From Cladorrhinum sp. PSN259 (taxonomy: Eukaryota; Ascomycota; Sordariomycetes; Sordariales; Podosporaceae): 64,000 bases of DNA. The DNA is taken from the NCBI GenBank assembly GCA_033725935.1, contig MU867083.1, positions 124,001 to 188,000 on the forward strand, in the 5' to 3' direction. Shown here in pieces: positions 1-11,121 of the stretch. The position numbers and the translations under genes are program-made. Position 1 is the first letter of the stretch, and each line of letters opens with the position of its first letter. Below the pieces are notes generated by a model, which was not told the origin of the DNA, did no database searches, and was given only the letters and a program-made list of their open reading frames with translations.

Positions 1-204
1 TTGTTTATTGATCCAAGTATAACACGGCATCCCGGAGCCGATCCGGAGCCGTACGCGCAACTGTCGCAATCCACTCGCCATCCTGCCTCTCAAAGACGCC
101 ATTTGGCGGGACTCACTTCAACAAACATATAAACTGTCACAATTCACAACCCAAGAGTCACCACAAACAAAACTTGGACGCAAACATACCACTCTCAATT
201 GATC

Positions 205-1115
205 ATGTCGAACGCCGCCAACAAACTCCAAGGCAAAAAAATAGCCGTCATCGGCGGTTCATCCGGGTATGTATCTTCCGCCTTAACCCCTTGTTATTAT
301 CTTCCCGCACTGACACTCTTCGTTTTTCAAAACATATCAGAATAGGCCTCGGCGCCGCTTCTCTTCTCCTGAACTCAGGCGCCCACATAACAATCATCTC
401 CTCGACTCAAGAAAAAGTCGACTCCGCAGTCCGTCTCCTTTCCTCCTCCTCCAACCCTTCCTCCTCCAGCACAGTCAAAGGTCTCGTGGGCGACGTCCGC
501 TCCGAAGACAAATTCACTCAGCTCCTCCTCTCCCTCGCGCCCCTGGACCACGTAATCTTCTCCTCGGTCGACAAGATCATCCGCGGTCCCCTGGCGGAAG
601 CCGACCTCTCTGATGCACAAAACTTATTCGGCGTCAAGTTCTGGGGAAGTTTTGTAGTCGCTAAAATACTGGCCAAGCACGACATTATCGTGTCGGGTGG
701 TTCGCTCACATTGACGAGCGGTGCAGCGGCACTCAGACCCAAGAGGGGGGCAGCAATAGGCGGCGCGCTGAACGGGGGATTGATCAGCGCTACGGCCGCG
801 TTGGCTGATGAGTTGGCAGACAAAAGGATCAGGGTTAATACTGTCGTGCCTGGCTTGGTTAGGACTCCGCTGTTGGGTAAATTGGGCTATGATGAGGAGA
901 GGCAGACGCAGATATATGACGAAGCGGAGAAGAGGTTGAGCGTGGGGTTCGTTGCAACGCCAGAGGACGTGGCTGAGGCTTATTTGTATGCTGTCAGGGC
1001 TGGGTACGCTAATGGGAGTGTTATTGTTATTGGTAAGAGTTTTCTCCCCCTTCTTCTAGTGCGTGTGAGTGTGGATATAGCTGACGTTTTGGCAGATGGC
1101 GGAGGTTCATTGTGA
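205..1115 (+). CDS. Atypical short-chain dehydrogenase/reductase (SDR)
   Basis: Three exons (205-266, 341-1032, 1096-1115) give 257 residues. The first intron splits the Gly-rich loop: joining exons 1 and 2 makes GGSSGIG (residues 17-23), the NAD(P)-binding signature of a Rossmann SDR. The last 63-nt intron is in frame; removing it gives the usual SDR end DGGGSL. The start at 205 is the only ATG that joins to this motif. The second half has the SDR-like stretch RVNTVVPGLVRTPL, but the usual catalytic Tyr-x-x-x-Lys after the active-site Ser is absent: the region reads TSGAAALRPKRGAAIGGALN. It therefore resembles the SDR subfamily that lacks Tyr/Lys; the reaction is unknown. It is transcribed towards the next gene, and the 3' ends are about 190 bp apart. 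Confidence 0.88.
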
Positions 1116-1306
1116 GGGAGGGGATTGCCGGCCTGGGTATATGATATTACTCTACTTGGGTATCTATCAAAGAAACCAAACTCATGTTTGCATACCGCAC
1201 GCACCCCTTGGCCCCAATGTTGAAGTTTCATTCTAGAATCTCTTCTTGTTTTCATACCATCATTTTTCTAATCCAAAAAACCAAAAAATAAAATGAAAAC
1301 GTCGAA

Positions 1307-2210
1307 TCACAACTGTTCCGTTAGCATCTCTCCTCATAAACAAACACCAAAAAGCAGATAAAAAACTCACCCTCGAAACAATCCCATCCCCACCCCTTTG
1401 AAACCCCTCCCTGGTCCCCAACCCAATAACGTGCTCCGGCTTCAACCACCCAACCTGCAGGACCTCATCGCCCATGTTCCTCCTAAAAAAGCCCTTAAAA
1501 AACCTCGTGGCTTCCTCGTCCCTGTGCCAGTAACGCCTATCGTCCACGTCCTTCATAAACACTTTTCCCTCTTCGGTGTTATTACTCTCCAAAAATACAA
1601 ACCTCCCCTCGTCAAATTTGGACTTTGGGTTGATCAAGAATTTATGTCTATGGTTCACGGAAATCTCCCTAGCAATCTTCAGGTGCGTCTCGCTCGGAGT
1701 TGGCCCCCCAGAGTTGGGCCACGAAGGGGGGCAGGGAAAGCACCGTTGGGTGTACCGAGCGATTTGTACGAGCGAGGTGATGACTTCTGCCAGGGAGACC
1801 AGCCACATTCCTTTGGGGAAGCGAGCAAACATGTGCATGAACAGCGTACCGAAGAGGAGTCGTTTGATGTGGTGGGATTTTCGGTGGTCTTGGTGGATTA
1901 TTGTCAGTCCGGTGTTGAGGACGGGGACGTAAGCGGTTGGGTCGCCATCGTCGAGGCCGGGGATGGGGATTAGCGAAGCCGAGACAAAGGCAGCGAGCGC
2001 GCCGGTGTCTGATACTCGCGCCGTGACGATGACTTTGTCGTTGAGAGCGATGGGAGAGGAGGTGTCGAAAATGTTATATCGGGGTAAGGGGTTGAGGTAG
2101 TCAGAGGCAAAGGCACAGAGTTCCTTTTGGAGGGAGTCTTGTTCGGATTGGGATATATGAAGACCGGGATGCTCATAACAGGTGATCTCGTAGTCTATGG
2201 AGGGAGACAT
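1307..2210 (-). CDS. Putative GNAT-like acyltransferase, fungal hypothetical
   Basis: Two exons: 2210-1371 and a tiny last exon 1312-1307 that adds only Leu and the stop. They are separated by a 58-nt intron (1313-1370) with a clear GCTAACG branch site. The product is 281 residues. The middle (about residues 85-150) alternates strand-like segments with TGLTIIHQDHRKSHHIKRLL, which resembles the acetyl-CoA-binding motif A of GNAT N-acyltransferases followed by a helix. This is pattern resemblance only; no catalytic residue can be assigned. The start at 2210 (MSPSIDYEIT) is preferred to an in-frame upstream start at 2432, because the extra 74 residues are low-complexity Ser/Pro. It could equally be an uncharacterised fungal family. 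Confidence 0.6.
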
Positions 2211-2927
2211 GGTGGGCTCAAGGCAGTGGGAAAAACTTAGCCGCGGAGAAGAAGGGGAAGTTTGGACGGACCCGGTTGGGGATGGGGAATTGACAGCTCC
2301 CTGGGTCCGTTGATAAGCACAAGTAAGCATTGGCAATTGCATACTCGTCGATCGAGGGGTTTCAGGGACAGAGAAAATATGGTTCCCCGGTGGTCCAAAT
2401 AGTGTGCTAGTCTGGGAGGATCTATTGACCACTTACTCAGCATGTAAGCCGCACGTGGTTGCTGACCCAGAACAAGCCCCCGGTATCTTCACTAAATATT
2501 ACTAGCTTCGGGACCTTGGTCCTGAACTTGCTAAGGTCAATGGGAAGTCCAAGATGGGTAATGTTGCCCATTACGCCACTCATATGCAGCTCAAGACCAG
2601 ATTGGTTATATACGGCTGTGGCGTAAGCACATGAAGTTCGTTGACGCTCTAGCGGGGCACAAAATAAGCAAGTTGTGCCCATTACTAAGATCCCTTGAAT
2701 AGTTTGCGATAAGGTCATCGAGGGTAGGATACGGAAGTGGGCGTGATGTTAAGATGAGTAATCGGATATGTGATCATTAGGTGGCCTATATAATGTGTGT
2801 CCCAAGGTGTGCTCCATCTTTTTTTGAGGGAACAAGTCTGTACAAAGAAGTGGGTCTAGCCCAGAAACATGTAACGAAAAGGGGTAAGACTTAGGGGATG
2901 ATTTAGGGCTAGGATCCAAAGAGCTGG
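2211..2927. other. Intergenic, no gene seen
   Basis: Holds the promoter of the GNAT-like gene and the 3' flank of the membrane protein gene, both on the minus strand. A CTATATAAT element near 2787 could act as a TATA box. A 93-codon open frame on the minus strand (2437-2718) shows no recognisable protein features. Confidence 0.5.
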
Positions 2928-4333
2928 TCAGATGTATCCTCCTTCCCCGCTATAAGGTGTAGTATGCTTCCATGATCCGGGGACGTTGTAGGAATGAGAC
3001 AACTGATCAGCTATAGGTATAGGTGCAGGTACAACTGGTGGCGGTGGCGGGGGTGGTGAAGGAGGCAGAGGAATATCGGCCGTAAACGGTGCTTGCGGTT
3101 GGCCCAAAGGGACTGTGACTCGTCTTCCTCGGTCTGGTGCTCTTCTTTGTAGTTTAGCCGTGGCGTAACTGCCAGGTTGCCGTGGATAGTCGGTGAACCG
3201 CAGCGGCCCCTTTACGTCCGCCGCTGGGGTGGGTCGCTCAGGCATGCCGGCCCCAGGTCGATTATCACCAGAATATATCACAGTCGCAGGGGAGCTAGGC
3301 CTCGGTCGTGGTCCAGATGGTCGACTAACTTGTGGTTTGGCGTCCTGAAGAACAGTTGCGCTGGAAACTGCGGCGGTAAAGTAAGACTCGGATTGGGATG
3401 CCCTTGGCACAAGTGTCTCCTCAAAATGCTGACTGCTACGGGTTTGAGCCTCGTCACTGGGCTCAAGTTGAGGAGGTTTAACCGGCATGATGGTCATCGG
3501 TGATGGGCCTTCAAGAACATATCGTCGCGTTCGGTAGATCTTTCTCGCTTTTGTCTGGCTCGACGATGTCGATGCACTCATGTTGCTACTCGACGACTTC
3601 GACGGCATGTTGGGTCGGTGGCCAATGGCGACTCGTATCGTTCTTTCGCTGTTGCTGGAATTGTCCAAAGAGCTGCCACTTTTCTCCTCCAGGTCTCCCG
3701 TGGCTGCCATTTCGGAGTCAGAATTTGAGGACGAAATCCAGGGCATATCGAACGGGCGACTGGCGGTCTGGACAACGCAAAGTATCACACAGCCACACAC
3801 GAATCCTACAGCGCATGCAAAAATGTCCACATCCAATCGTGCCGTTTTGTGACCTCCGCCCCCATGATGAATGCCAACAGCAACAGCGATACATGCAGTA
3901 CCCCACATAAGTACGGCTAGGCGAATGATGATGATAGCCCAAGAATGAAGTTGGTGTTTGAAGGACGGTATCGGTGGGTCGAAGTTGAGATAAAGGGCTT
4001 CCCCTTTTCGTGCTGCTAAGAGGTGTAGGACGACGTAGGAAAGAGAAAGGAGGGACTGCGCAATGGGCTTATCGTTAGCACAAGACTCTCACCTAGTTGA
4101 AAGGAAGATAGCTTGTAACTCACAGAGAAGAACACAAAACATTGGGCAATGCCGCGTCCCTGCTTCTTCAAGTCGTCCATGGAGCCAAAAACCACACCGG
4201 AGAGAGCAACGCCGATGATGGAGGCAATACTCAGGGACAGTAATGCAGTGATAGCTAATGAAGGTAGCAGCCCCTTATCCTGCATCCCGTTGTAGCTATG
4301 CCTCTGCGCAAAGGAAGCGGATCCCGCCATCAT
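2928..4333 (-). CDS. Four-helix membrane protein with Pro-rich cytoplasmic tail
   Basis: Two exons (4333-4124 and 4055-2928) flank a 68-nt intron (4056-4123, GTGAGT...GCGCAG). The join keeps the frame and completes the second membrane helix. The 445 residues show four hydrophobic segments: LPSLAITALLSLSIASIIG, CFVFFSSLLSLSYVVLHLLA, SWAIIIIRLAVLMWGTACIA and FACAVGFVCGCVILCVV. The layout resembles MARVEL-type four-span proteins. After the last helix come about 280 hydrophilic residues rich in Ser, then Pro, ending with a PPSPPPPPPPVVPAPIP tract that could bind SH3 or EVH1 domains. The start is uncertain: the frame stays open upstream of 4333, and an earlier exon around 4400-4500 is possible. 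Function is unknown. Confidence 0.72.
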
Positions 4334-4865
4334 CACCTTGGAGGAGTTCTCACCAGGGCCGGCGAGGTCGAAGACGAGGAAACCAGGATTGGCAACAGCG
4401 AGTGTAGTGCTATGATCCTGCTACTGAAAAGGAGAACACGAATGCAAAGCAGCGGAAGATGGAGAAGGTCTGCAAATTGAACCTGTCAATCGCGGCGGCC
4501 GCCATCGTGTGAAGGGCATCACGATGCGTCCTCGTAGCAATGCCCCGCCCCCCCAAAAAAGCTGCATTCTCAGTTGGGGCGTCGAGATTGCAGGTTAAGA
4601 GGCTGGTGCAAGCTGAGTCACTGGAATGTGAAAGTCTGGAATGGAGCTCCGGTGAACCAAAGGGAGAAACACGGGACAGTATCGGTGGGTCAGGGGAGGC
4701 AGCGAAATGACTGCTGACGTGAGTTACAAAGGTTACATGAAATGCCAGAAAACAAAATCGCTGAAAAAGTATAGTATAAAAGCACAAAAACGCCCCTGCA
4801 AATATAAGGAAGTAGGTCGTGGAGTCGTAATGTTGATTTAATTTGTTGGTACGCTAGACGAACAT
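4334..4865. other. Intergenic; possible missed 5' exon
   Basis: Lies between the membrane protein gene and the end of the SAM decarboxylase gene, both minus strand. A minus-strand frame here contains a hydrophobic stretch (about 4410-4495, MAAAAIDRFNLQTF...). It could be a first exon of the membrane protein gene, but no convincing donor and acceptor pair joins it in frame. Confidence 0.35.
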
Positions 4866-6446
4866 TCAGTCGTCCTCGCCCACCATGGCGCGCTTCTGAC
4901 CAGCCCATCCCTCGCGCTCAAAGTAGCGGAAAACGAGGTTGTAATCCTCAAACTCGTGAACGATGCGATCCTTGCGACGATAGCCCTCGATGGCGTCCAT
5001 GCGTTGCTTGAGAGCGCCCTGGGCCGACAAGGAGATGGCGCTCTCCCCGGATTCAGAACCTGCAGGCTTGTTCTTGGCTTCGAAAAGGGTCACAGTAAAT
5101 CTACCAGGCTTAAAGATGTTTACAACGTGCTCCACAACGTCTGAAGTCTCACGCCCATTCTGACCACCCGGCACGTTCGTTTCGAAAGAAGCGAACGAGC
5201 AGATGGGCTCCGGGGTAACATGGACCGTGAAATAGTGCGCCGCCTTACTGGCACCATCGTTGAGAGACTTCTCCGGCGCGGGGATAACGCCGTTGGCAGA
5301 AAAGCCGCAAGGAGAGAACAAGTAGGCATCGATGCGTGCCTCAGGGTAGTTCGAGGTGGGATAGACGCCGGACAACCCGCAAGCATCTGACACGACCGTA
5401 CCAAGAGCATGACCCTCGGTGGTCAAAGCCTCAATGGCAGCAGCATCGGGTTGAGATGTCCCCTTGTCGTCGGACTCACCAGAATCCTCAAAGACGGAGA
5501 AGGTCGAGTCACCCTCAGTAGCGGTAGAGTGACCACTGAGGTCGCCTAGACTATCGTGAGCCGCGCGTCTGGCTTCGTCCACTTTGGTAGGAATCTGCTT
5601 ACAGGCCGCCTCACTGGCTTGCTCCAGGTAAAACTGCTTCGCAAATTCGGGGTCAAGATCCATCATGAGGACTTCAAGAGTCTCATCATCATTATCGTCG
5701 ACCTGGCCAGAAAACGGAGCGACAATTCCGGTGGGAATCTTGAAATTGCGCGCGGGGCTACCACCATTGCTCGAACTGGGAGTCCGAGGCGGAGTGAGGG
5801 TAACGTTGGTTGGAGAGGTCATGTACAGATACCAGTGATCGGCGTTCATGCGACCAACCATGTAGGCGCTGCCGTTCTCGAACATGTCATCCAGAAACTT
5901 GACCTCCTCCTTCCAACTCGAGTGCGGGCCGCGCTGGCGGTCTGGGAAGAGGAAGTTCTTCCGGCTGTAAAAAACGCGGTGAGGGGTGGCAGCCACGCGA
6001 ACCTCGTCGAGGGACTGGGCATTGTGGAAGGGGAATCCGGCGTCGACAGCGGCAATGCGAAGAAGTCGGCGCAATCCCAGCAAAAGGGTAGTCGTTCCGC
6101 AGGTCTTGAGAATCAGCTTGTGGGGGAAAACGAACATGCTGGACTCGGAAAGCAGATAGGCATCGACATGATCGGACTTGACGATGGAGAGGACCTTGCA
6201 GTTAACCATATCAAGCATGGTCTCCCAGGTGGCAGGGTCAACTGACTTCAAGCCTCCCTCCTTGACACCCGCGGGCAGAGCCTTGGGGCTGGGAGAGAAC
6301 CACACCTCGAGCAGCTTCTCCGGGCCTTCGAAGGCATTGGTAGAGTCGAGATCGGCAGCAACCTCGTGATTAATAGTCAAACGAGGAACGGCGTCGGACG
6401 GGGAGGTACCAAGGGCATAGCCACTGGGGATATCGAGTTTGACCAT
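4866..6446 (-). CDS. spe-2: S-adenosylmethionine decarboxylase proenzyme
   Basis: Intronless, 526 residues. The enzyme decarboxylates S-adenosylmethionine, supplying the aminopropyl donor for spermidine and spermine. The proenzyme family cleaves itself between Glu and Ser in a conserved LSESSMF motif, and the Ser becomes the pyruvoyl cofactor; here this is Glu101-Ser102. The upstream FEGPEKLLEVWF (39-50) and the downstream KTCGTTTLL with Cys116 are also family hallmarks. The protein is longer than the yeast or human enzyme because of a Ser/Asp/Glu-rich insertion at about 280-350. The start at 6446 is the first in-frame ATG and lies about 25 residues before the conserved core, as expected. The mRNA leader contains two short upstream ORFs, described separately. 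Confidence 0.96.
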   Translation of the reverse strand: MVKLDIPSGYALGTSPSDAVPRLTINHEVAADLDSTNAFEGPEKLLEVWFSPSPKALPAGVKEGGLKSVDPATWETMLDMVNCKVLSIVKSDHVDAYLLSESSMFVFPHKLILKTCGTTTLLLGLRRLLRIAAVDAGFPFHNAQSLDEVRVAATPHRVFYSRKNFLFPDRQRGPHSSWKEEVKFLDDMFENGSAYMVGRMNADHWYLYMTSPTNVTLTPPRTPSSSNGGSPARNFKIPTGIVAPFSGQVDDNDDETLEVLMMDLDPEFAKQFYLEQASEAACKQIPTKVDEARRAAHDSLGDLSGHSTATEGDSTFSVFEDSGESDDKGTSQPDAAAIEALTTEGHALGTVVSDACGLSGVYPTSNYPEARIDAYLFSPCGFSANGVIPAPEKSLNDGASKAAHYFTVHVTPEPICSFASFETNVPGGQNGRETSDVVEHVVNIFKPGRFTVTLFEAKNKPAGSESGESAISLSAQGALKQRMDAIEGYRRKDRIVHEFEDYNLVFRYFEREGWAGQKRAMVGEDD

Positions 6447-6774
6447 TTTCAGGCAAGTGTTTAGACTGAAGTGTGTGTGTTCTCTGGCGAAAACGTCCGC
6501 GGGACACTAGCTGCCGCTCAAACGAACCTCACGGTACTCGCTTGAGAGAGTAGGCCCACAGGAATGTGGTCTTCCCGTAAACGCTGGCTTCGCCAGCAGC
6601 AGTGGGAGTATGGGGCGGTTTCCGAACGTCTCGCTAGGGGACGTTAGGGAGGTCGGGCGCGGAGGGGGAGGTGATCGAGCTTTGAGAACGGAATCTTGGG
6701 CTTGTCGCTACAGTTGACCAAAGTCGTGACTGGGCCGATACAGTGGATGGAGTACCGGTGAGGTAGTCGCAAAG

Positions 6775-6900
6775 TTAGTCGATCGAGGGTATTAAGGGCA
6801 GTACAATGGCGTGGTATCGATATTGGGTATAATCTGTTATCTGGGTCTGTTGTGAGGCGGAAGAGTAAGCAAGCGAAGGCAACAAAAGCAAGGCAAGCAT
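6775..6900 (-). promoter_or_regulatory. uORF2 in SAM decarboxylase leader
   Basis: A 41-codon ORF starting at 6900 and ending with TAA at 6775. Its product begins with a hydrophobic stretch (MLALLLLPSLAYSSA). No other ATG lies between its stop and the main start at 6446. Its ATG follows the uORF1 stop by only a few bases. If the GTAAGA at the end of uORF1 is a splice donor, this ORF would lie inside a leader intron and not be translated. Confidence 0.4.
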
Positions 6901-6904
6901 TATC

Positions 6905-6952
6905 TTACTTTGCGGGCTTGGACAGGAAGCGCAAGAGGTCGACCGAGTTCAT
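6905..6952 (-). promoter_or_regulatory. uORF1 in SAM decarboxylase leader
   Basis: A 15-codon ORF, MNSVDLLRFLSKPAK then TAA, about 460 nt upstream of the main ATG. SAM decarboxylase mRNAs of plants and mammals are translationally repressed by polyamines through upstream ORFs, so a short uORF here is a plausible control element. The last codons overlap the sequence AAAGTAAGA, which also looks like a 5' splice site. The mRNA start is not known, so inclusion in the transcript is inferred. Confidence 0.45.
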
Positions 6953-8008
6953 ATGAAGACAAAGTCGCGAGTGTGTAGAGATATATCAGAAGTCTGTGCG
7001 CATCTCAGGGACCAAGGAGGATCCTCTGTGGGAGCGATGATCGACGGCGCCGGGAGAGGAGGAAGACTTGCGCCAGTTCGGAAAAATTTTTGTTGGTGGT
7101 GTCGGGGTCGCTCGGGGTCGCTCGGGGAACCGAGAGGAAATACAATTGCAAAAGAATCTTTAATGGCGAAAGAGACCACAGCTGACAAGCACAAGAAGAA
7201 GAGAGAGTCGCAAAGCCGGTGAGAGATTTTAAATTTTCTGATGTCAAAAGTGGGAGGTATCCCAGCAATGGCGGGGCATAACATCCCGTCGGTTGGCGTT
7301 GCCCAATGCTCCTCCTGCAAGCTCCTGATTACCCCACTGTTAGCCATGAAACCATGATCCTGGGGAGCCCTAACAGAGCATCAAAAAGTCGACGAGACAT
7401 TTCAGCAATCATCTCGGTGATGCACTGCAACCTCGGTATCTACGTAGCAATGCAAGTTCATGATAATTCCAAGCTTTGGCGTATTACAAATTGCTCACTA
7501 CTTCTGATTTTCTTGACCACTCAATCATCATGACCTTCTCTATTATTGGACATGGACATGTTGGGATGTCGTCTGGTCTGTTAGCCTTGCAAATGGTGTT
7601 AGTGCACATGCTCAAATCGAGCAAAACAAAAACAATTTCCCCTCCTCTGATTGGCGGGTTCTGAATCTGTCACCAAAAAGTCGTTCCGTCAAAAAGAGAC
7701 ATCTGCAGCCACTTGCGTTTGCAGAAGTTTGCCTCTTTCTTCTTCTTTTACTTTCTCGAGCCGTCAGTCAGTTATGTTGCCAACTTTAGAAAATCGAATT
7801 TTTGCTGTCATTCAACCCCACAAATGTTTATGTACAGTACTTTCAGATACGAAGAAAACCTGCTTACTTATTTTCAGTAGGGCTTAAGGGGGAAAGGCCA
7901 TGATACTCTTCCAGAACAGTAAACGTGATTGTCCTGTTCAATATACACAAACATTATTATTAAGTCTCGTTATCAACAAGTCTCGAAGCAAAACAGAAAC
8001 TGGGTATC
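6953..8008. other. Intergenic, no gene seen
   Basis: About 1 kb upstream of the SAM decarboxylase leader and downstream of the secreted protein gene. Only short frames without protein-like composition are present. A short direct repeat of GGTCGCTCG occurs near 7105-7125. Confidence 0.5.
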
Positions 8009-9706
8009 TCAACAGAACGAGACCGCACCGATAACCCCAAGTATCATGGGGAATAACCACGAAACCGGCCCCATCGCCTTTGCACCACCACTCTTCTTAG
8101 CCTTCTCCCCTTTCTCGTTGCAGGGGTAAAGGTTCATGTTCAACTTCTCCCCCTTCGCAGCCCTCTTCCAGTTTCTCTCCACTGTCTTCTCATCACACAT
8201 GGGGATATTGACCACCGCGGGCAGCAACGTCTTGCCCTCTCCAAGGATGAGTTCCCTCCAATGAGCCTTCAGAGCCGCCTTGTCTTCTTCGGTCTCGGGA
8301 GCGCTCCACAAATTCCGATTTCCCAACTTGTTATGTCTCGCAATGATGTTCTCCGCCAGTGCAGACAACGTCACATAATTCAGGGTCACTTCGGTCGCGG
8401 GATTCCCAGTGCCGTTGAGATATGTGGTTACTCGGGTAATGCTGTCAGTCTCGGGAAGGATGGACAGCTTGCCCGGCTCCCCCTTGGGATCCTGGAAATA
8501 ATAAACCTTGTTGTCGATACAGACCTCGTATGATCTATTCTCGCCAGGGTTGATCATCTTGGAGCCATGGAGGTCGCCGTCGGGCGTGCAGTCCCAGCCG
8601 GTGTTGATGAGCACAGGGTAAGAGCCTCGCAACCTCCAAAGGAAAGGGATCCAAAAGGATTGCATTGTTTTGGTGATTATCTTGTCGGCCTCCTGCCTCG
8701 TGGGGAGTTCCCCCGAGGCGAACTTTCCATTGCTGATCAGGGTATGAAGGTAGGCAATGTTGGCATCGTCGCCGTTCCATGCGCGGCGGGGCGCCTTCTG
8801 GGTGACGACTTGCATCCAATCTCGTGCAAAAGTTTTAATACCCGTCCAACTGGAAGATCTGGTATTGGGTTGAATTGTTAGCCTGGTAGTTACTTCGTCT
8901 GGACTTAAACACTTACAGACTGTTCCATGAATCTACAGCCACCTCGAACGAAAAGTCACGCACTGCCATGACCGTTTCTTGTTGCTCATTTTTTATGTTT
9001 GTATCGTTACCAAATGACGGCAGAGTCGAATTGAAGTCTGAAACGATTGTTAGGTCGAGATCGACAGCTGGTCAACAAAGGTTCAGTATGTAATGAGCTA
9101 CTTACAGCTCTTGGCGTACAGAGCTTCCGCAGCGCCAGCGGCGCTATACAAGAACGACTTCTGCAGGCTAAGGTAATCCCAAGGGGTGTCCTTGGTGATA
9201 TAGTCGGAGGCAACGGCAGTTGGGACGGTTAGGGAAGATGCAACGTATAAAGAATTATACATCTCTCTGATATTCATGAATGACGCCGAGAGAAGAAAAG
9301 CGGCAGGATTGAGTCCCTTCTCATTATCGCATTCGATTGTCGAAGAAGAGCAATTACTTCCTTGATACGAAGGATCCTCGAATTGGCAAAGGAGCCCTTT
9401 GAGTGTATTTTGCACGACGAACTCCCTGAACCCAGAAGTGTTGGTCTTTGCGTCCCTCGCAGTCCGCCATTTGTCGACGCCAAACTTCCACGCTTCCTCG
9501 GCCTTGACTGCATCCCACCATCCCGAAGCTGTCAATATGTCACTAGAGTTTCCAGTGGGATTTTCGCAGCTGATATTTGTCCATGGCTGGTTCTCGTCAG
9601 TTGCAGCACGTGCGTGAAGTTGATCGACAAGATCGGCGGGAGTTGGGCTGGCGACAATGACGTTGGTGATGGCGGCGGCAACGGCCGCGAGAGTGGTTTG
9701 CCTCAT
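8009..9706 (-). CDS. Secreted, probably GPI-anchored protein of unknown function
   Basis: Three exons (9706-9106, 9037-8917, 8858-8009) join in frame to 523 residues. Introns 9038-9105 and 8859-8916 have GTAAGT donors and CTAAC-type branch sites. Residues 1-20 (MRQTTLAAVAAAITNVIVAS) form a signal peptide, followed by a possible propeptide ending in HAR. At least seven N-glycosylation sequons (NIS, NSS, NTS, NCS, NST, NGT, NRS) and paired Cys are present. The C-terminus has small residues (SGGAKA) then a hydrophobic tail (WLFPMILGVIGAVSFC), typical of a GPI attachment signal. I do not recognise the domain family. A TATATATAT element at about 9764-9774 lies some 60 bp upstream of the start and may be its TATA box. 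Confidence 0.82.
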
Positions 9707-11121
9707 CGTTACTGGTGTTTATGGATCTGGCATTTTGCTGAACTTGGAATAAGGATCATGGCGGATATATATATGGGCCGACAGCATGATGCCGATGTTT
9801 GTCAAAACAAAATGAGCAGGCAATCCATTACCCCTGACCCGTCTTGGTATGGAGCATCTTGAAGGCTGAGCAAAAACCGCCTTCCTAACGTAGAGGCGAT
9901 GGAACCCATTATGGATTCTGGAGGATCTCAGTGTGCTGTAAAAGACAAATTAGGGCTAGTATAGTCTTCCATATTTGGGATCCCTCGGGCATCGGAGACA
10001 CCATTGACTCCTTATTTATGATGAGGAGTCATGTGGGACGTTGGGTCGCCACGGTCGCCGAAGACCAGCACGGTTCCAGATCTCTAGGACCTTTGCTACG
10101 TTCGACACTAACGGCGACGACTGCTAATTGTTGATGTGCCGTTGTGCCGTTGTGCCGTGATCCGATGACTGATCAGGCTAACCACGGCGCCAAAGCCAAA
10201 AACCTTCATCGCCCTTTCATTATTCTCAAATCGAGAACGACCTCGACGAATAAAGATCCCTCAGAGAATATCAGATGTATTTCAGGCCAATCGTTCCTGT
10301 GGGATGACCAGATCCTCTTAAAGGGCGCATCCTGTATTCTTCGGTTCAAAACATTGCAGCGTGAAGACTTACACCCCCTAGGCTTGTTGAGAAGGAAGAA
10401 GGCCGGCCCCATCACCTTTCCCAGTGCATGAGATTCGGTGGTTCGCCCGGGAGTCTGCCCTGCCAAGCGCGGGCCATTCCCGCTGCAGGGGTCGTCCTCC
10501 TTGTCAAGGACAATTGCATGCGCAAGATTTCTGTCAGGTGCGTATGGTACCTGCATTGAGGTATGTATCCGTTTCCAACCAGGAGCTTACCCAAAAACAA
10601 AAACCCCCCCCAAAAAAAGGCCCCTGCAAGTCAATGCTCTAACGCGTCTGTCATTATGGTGTTACCACTCTTTCAATTGATACTTCTAAAACACCATGAA
10701 GCACGGATGTCCAAGCCATCCTGTGGTTTTGGCTTTGGAAATTGTCCAGTATAGGTAAAATTGACGAATGCTTAATCTGTACACAGAACACAGAAAGTGG
10801 GGCTTTCTCCAACAACCAAGCCAGGTTCATCTGTGTTCCCAAGGTCCGAAACCTGGCGCCGCATTTCAAGGTCGGATTGATCCAATGTAAACCAAAATTC
10901 CACCTATTGCCGACTACTCGCGGGGGCTCTTTATCTTTATTCATGCTCCGTCGCGTCTCAGTTCTAGTTGATTGATCGATCTGTTATTCTTTAGCAAACA
11001 TTCGCACGTCATTAACATTCGACTTTTTGCTACTTCGACTCAGATTGACATGCCGCGCGGCAGATAGGGGGTTTAGGTGGTGCTGGGATCTGCGCATCAT
11101 GACAATTGTCAACTTCCAGCA
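9707..11121. other. Divergent intergenic region
   Basis: Promoter region shared by the secreted protein gene (-) and the acidic protein gene (+). It holds the TATATATAT element near 9770. A pyrimidine-rich tract ending AACTTCCAG just before 11122 could be the acceptor of a leader intron. No additional gene was seen. Confidence 0.5.

Noticed and set aside
4410..4787. Minus-strand hydrophobic frame upstream of the four-span protein
   Set aside because: It could be a first exon, but no donor/acceptor pair joins it in frame to the gene; not annotated as coding.
5556..6245. Plus-strand 229-codon frame
   Set aside because: Lies opposite the strongly supported SAM decarboxylase coding sequence; composition is a mirror of that gene.
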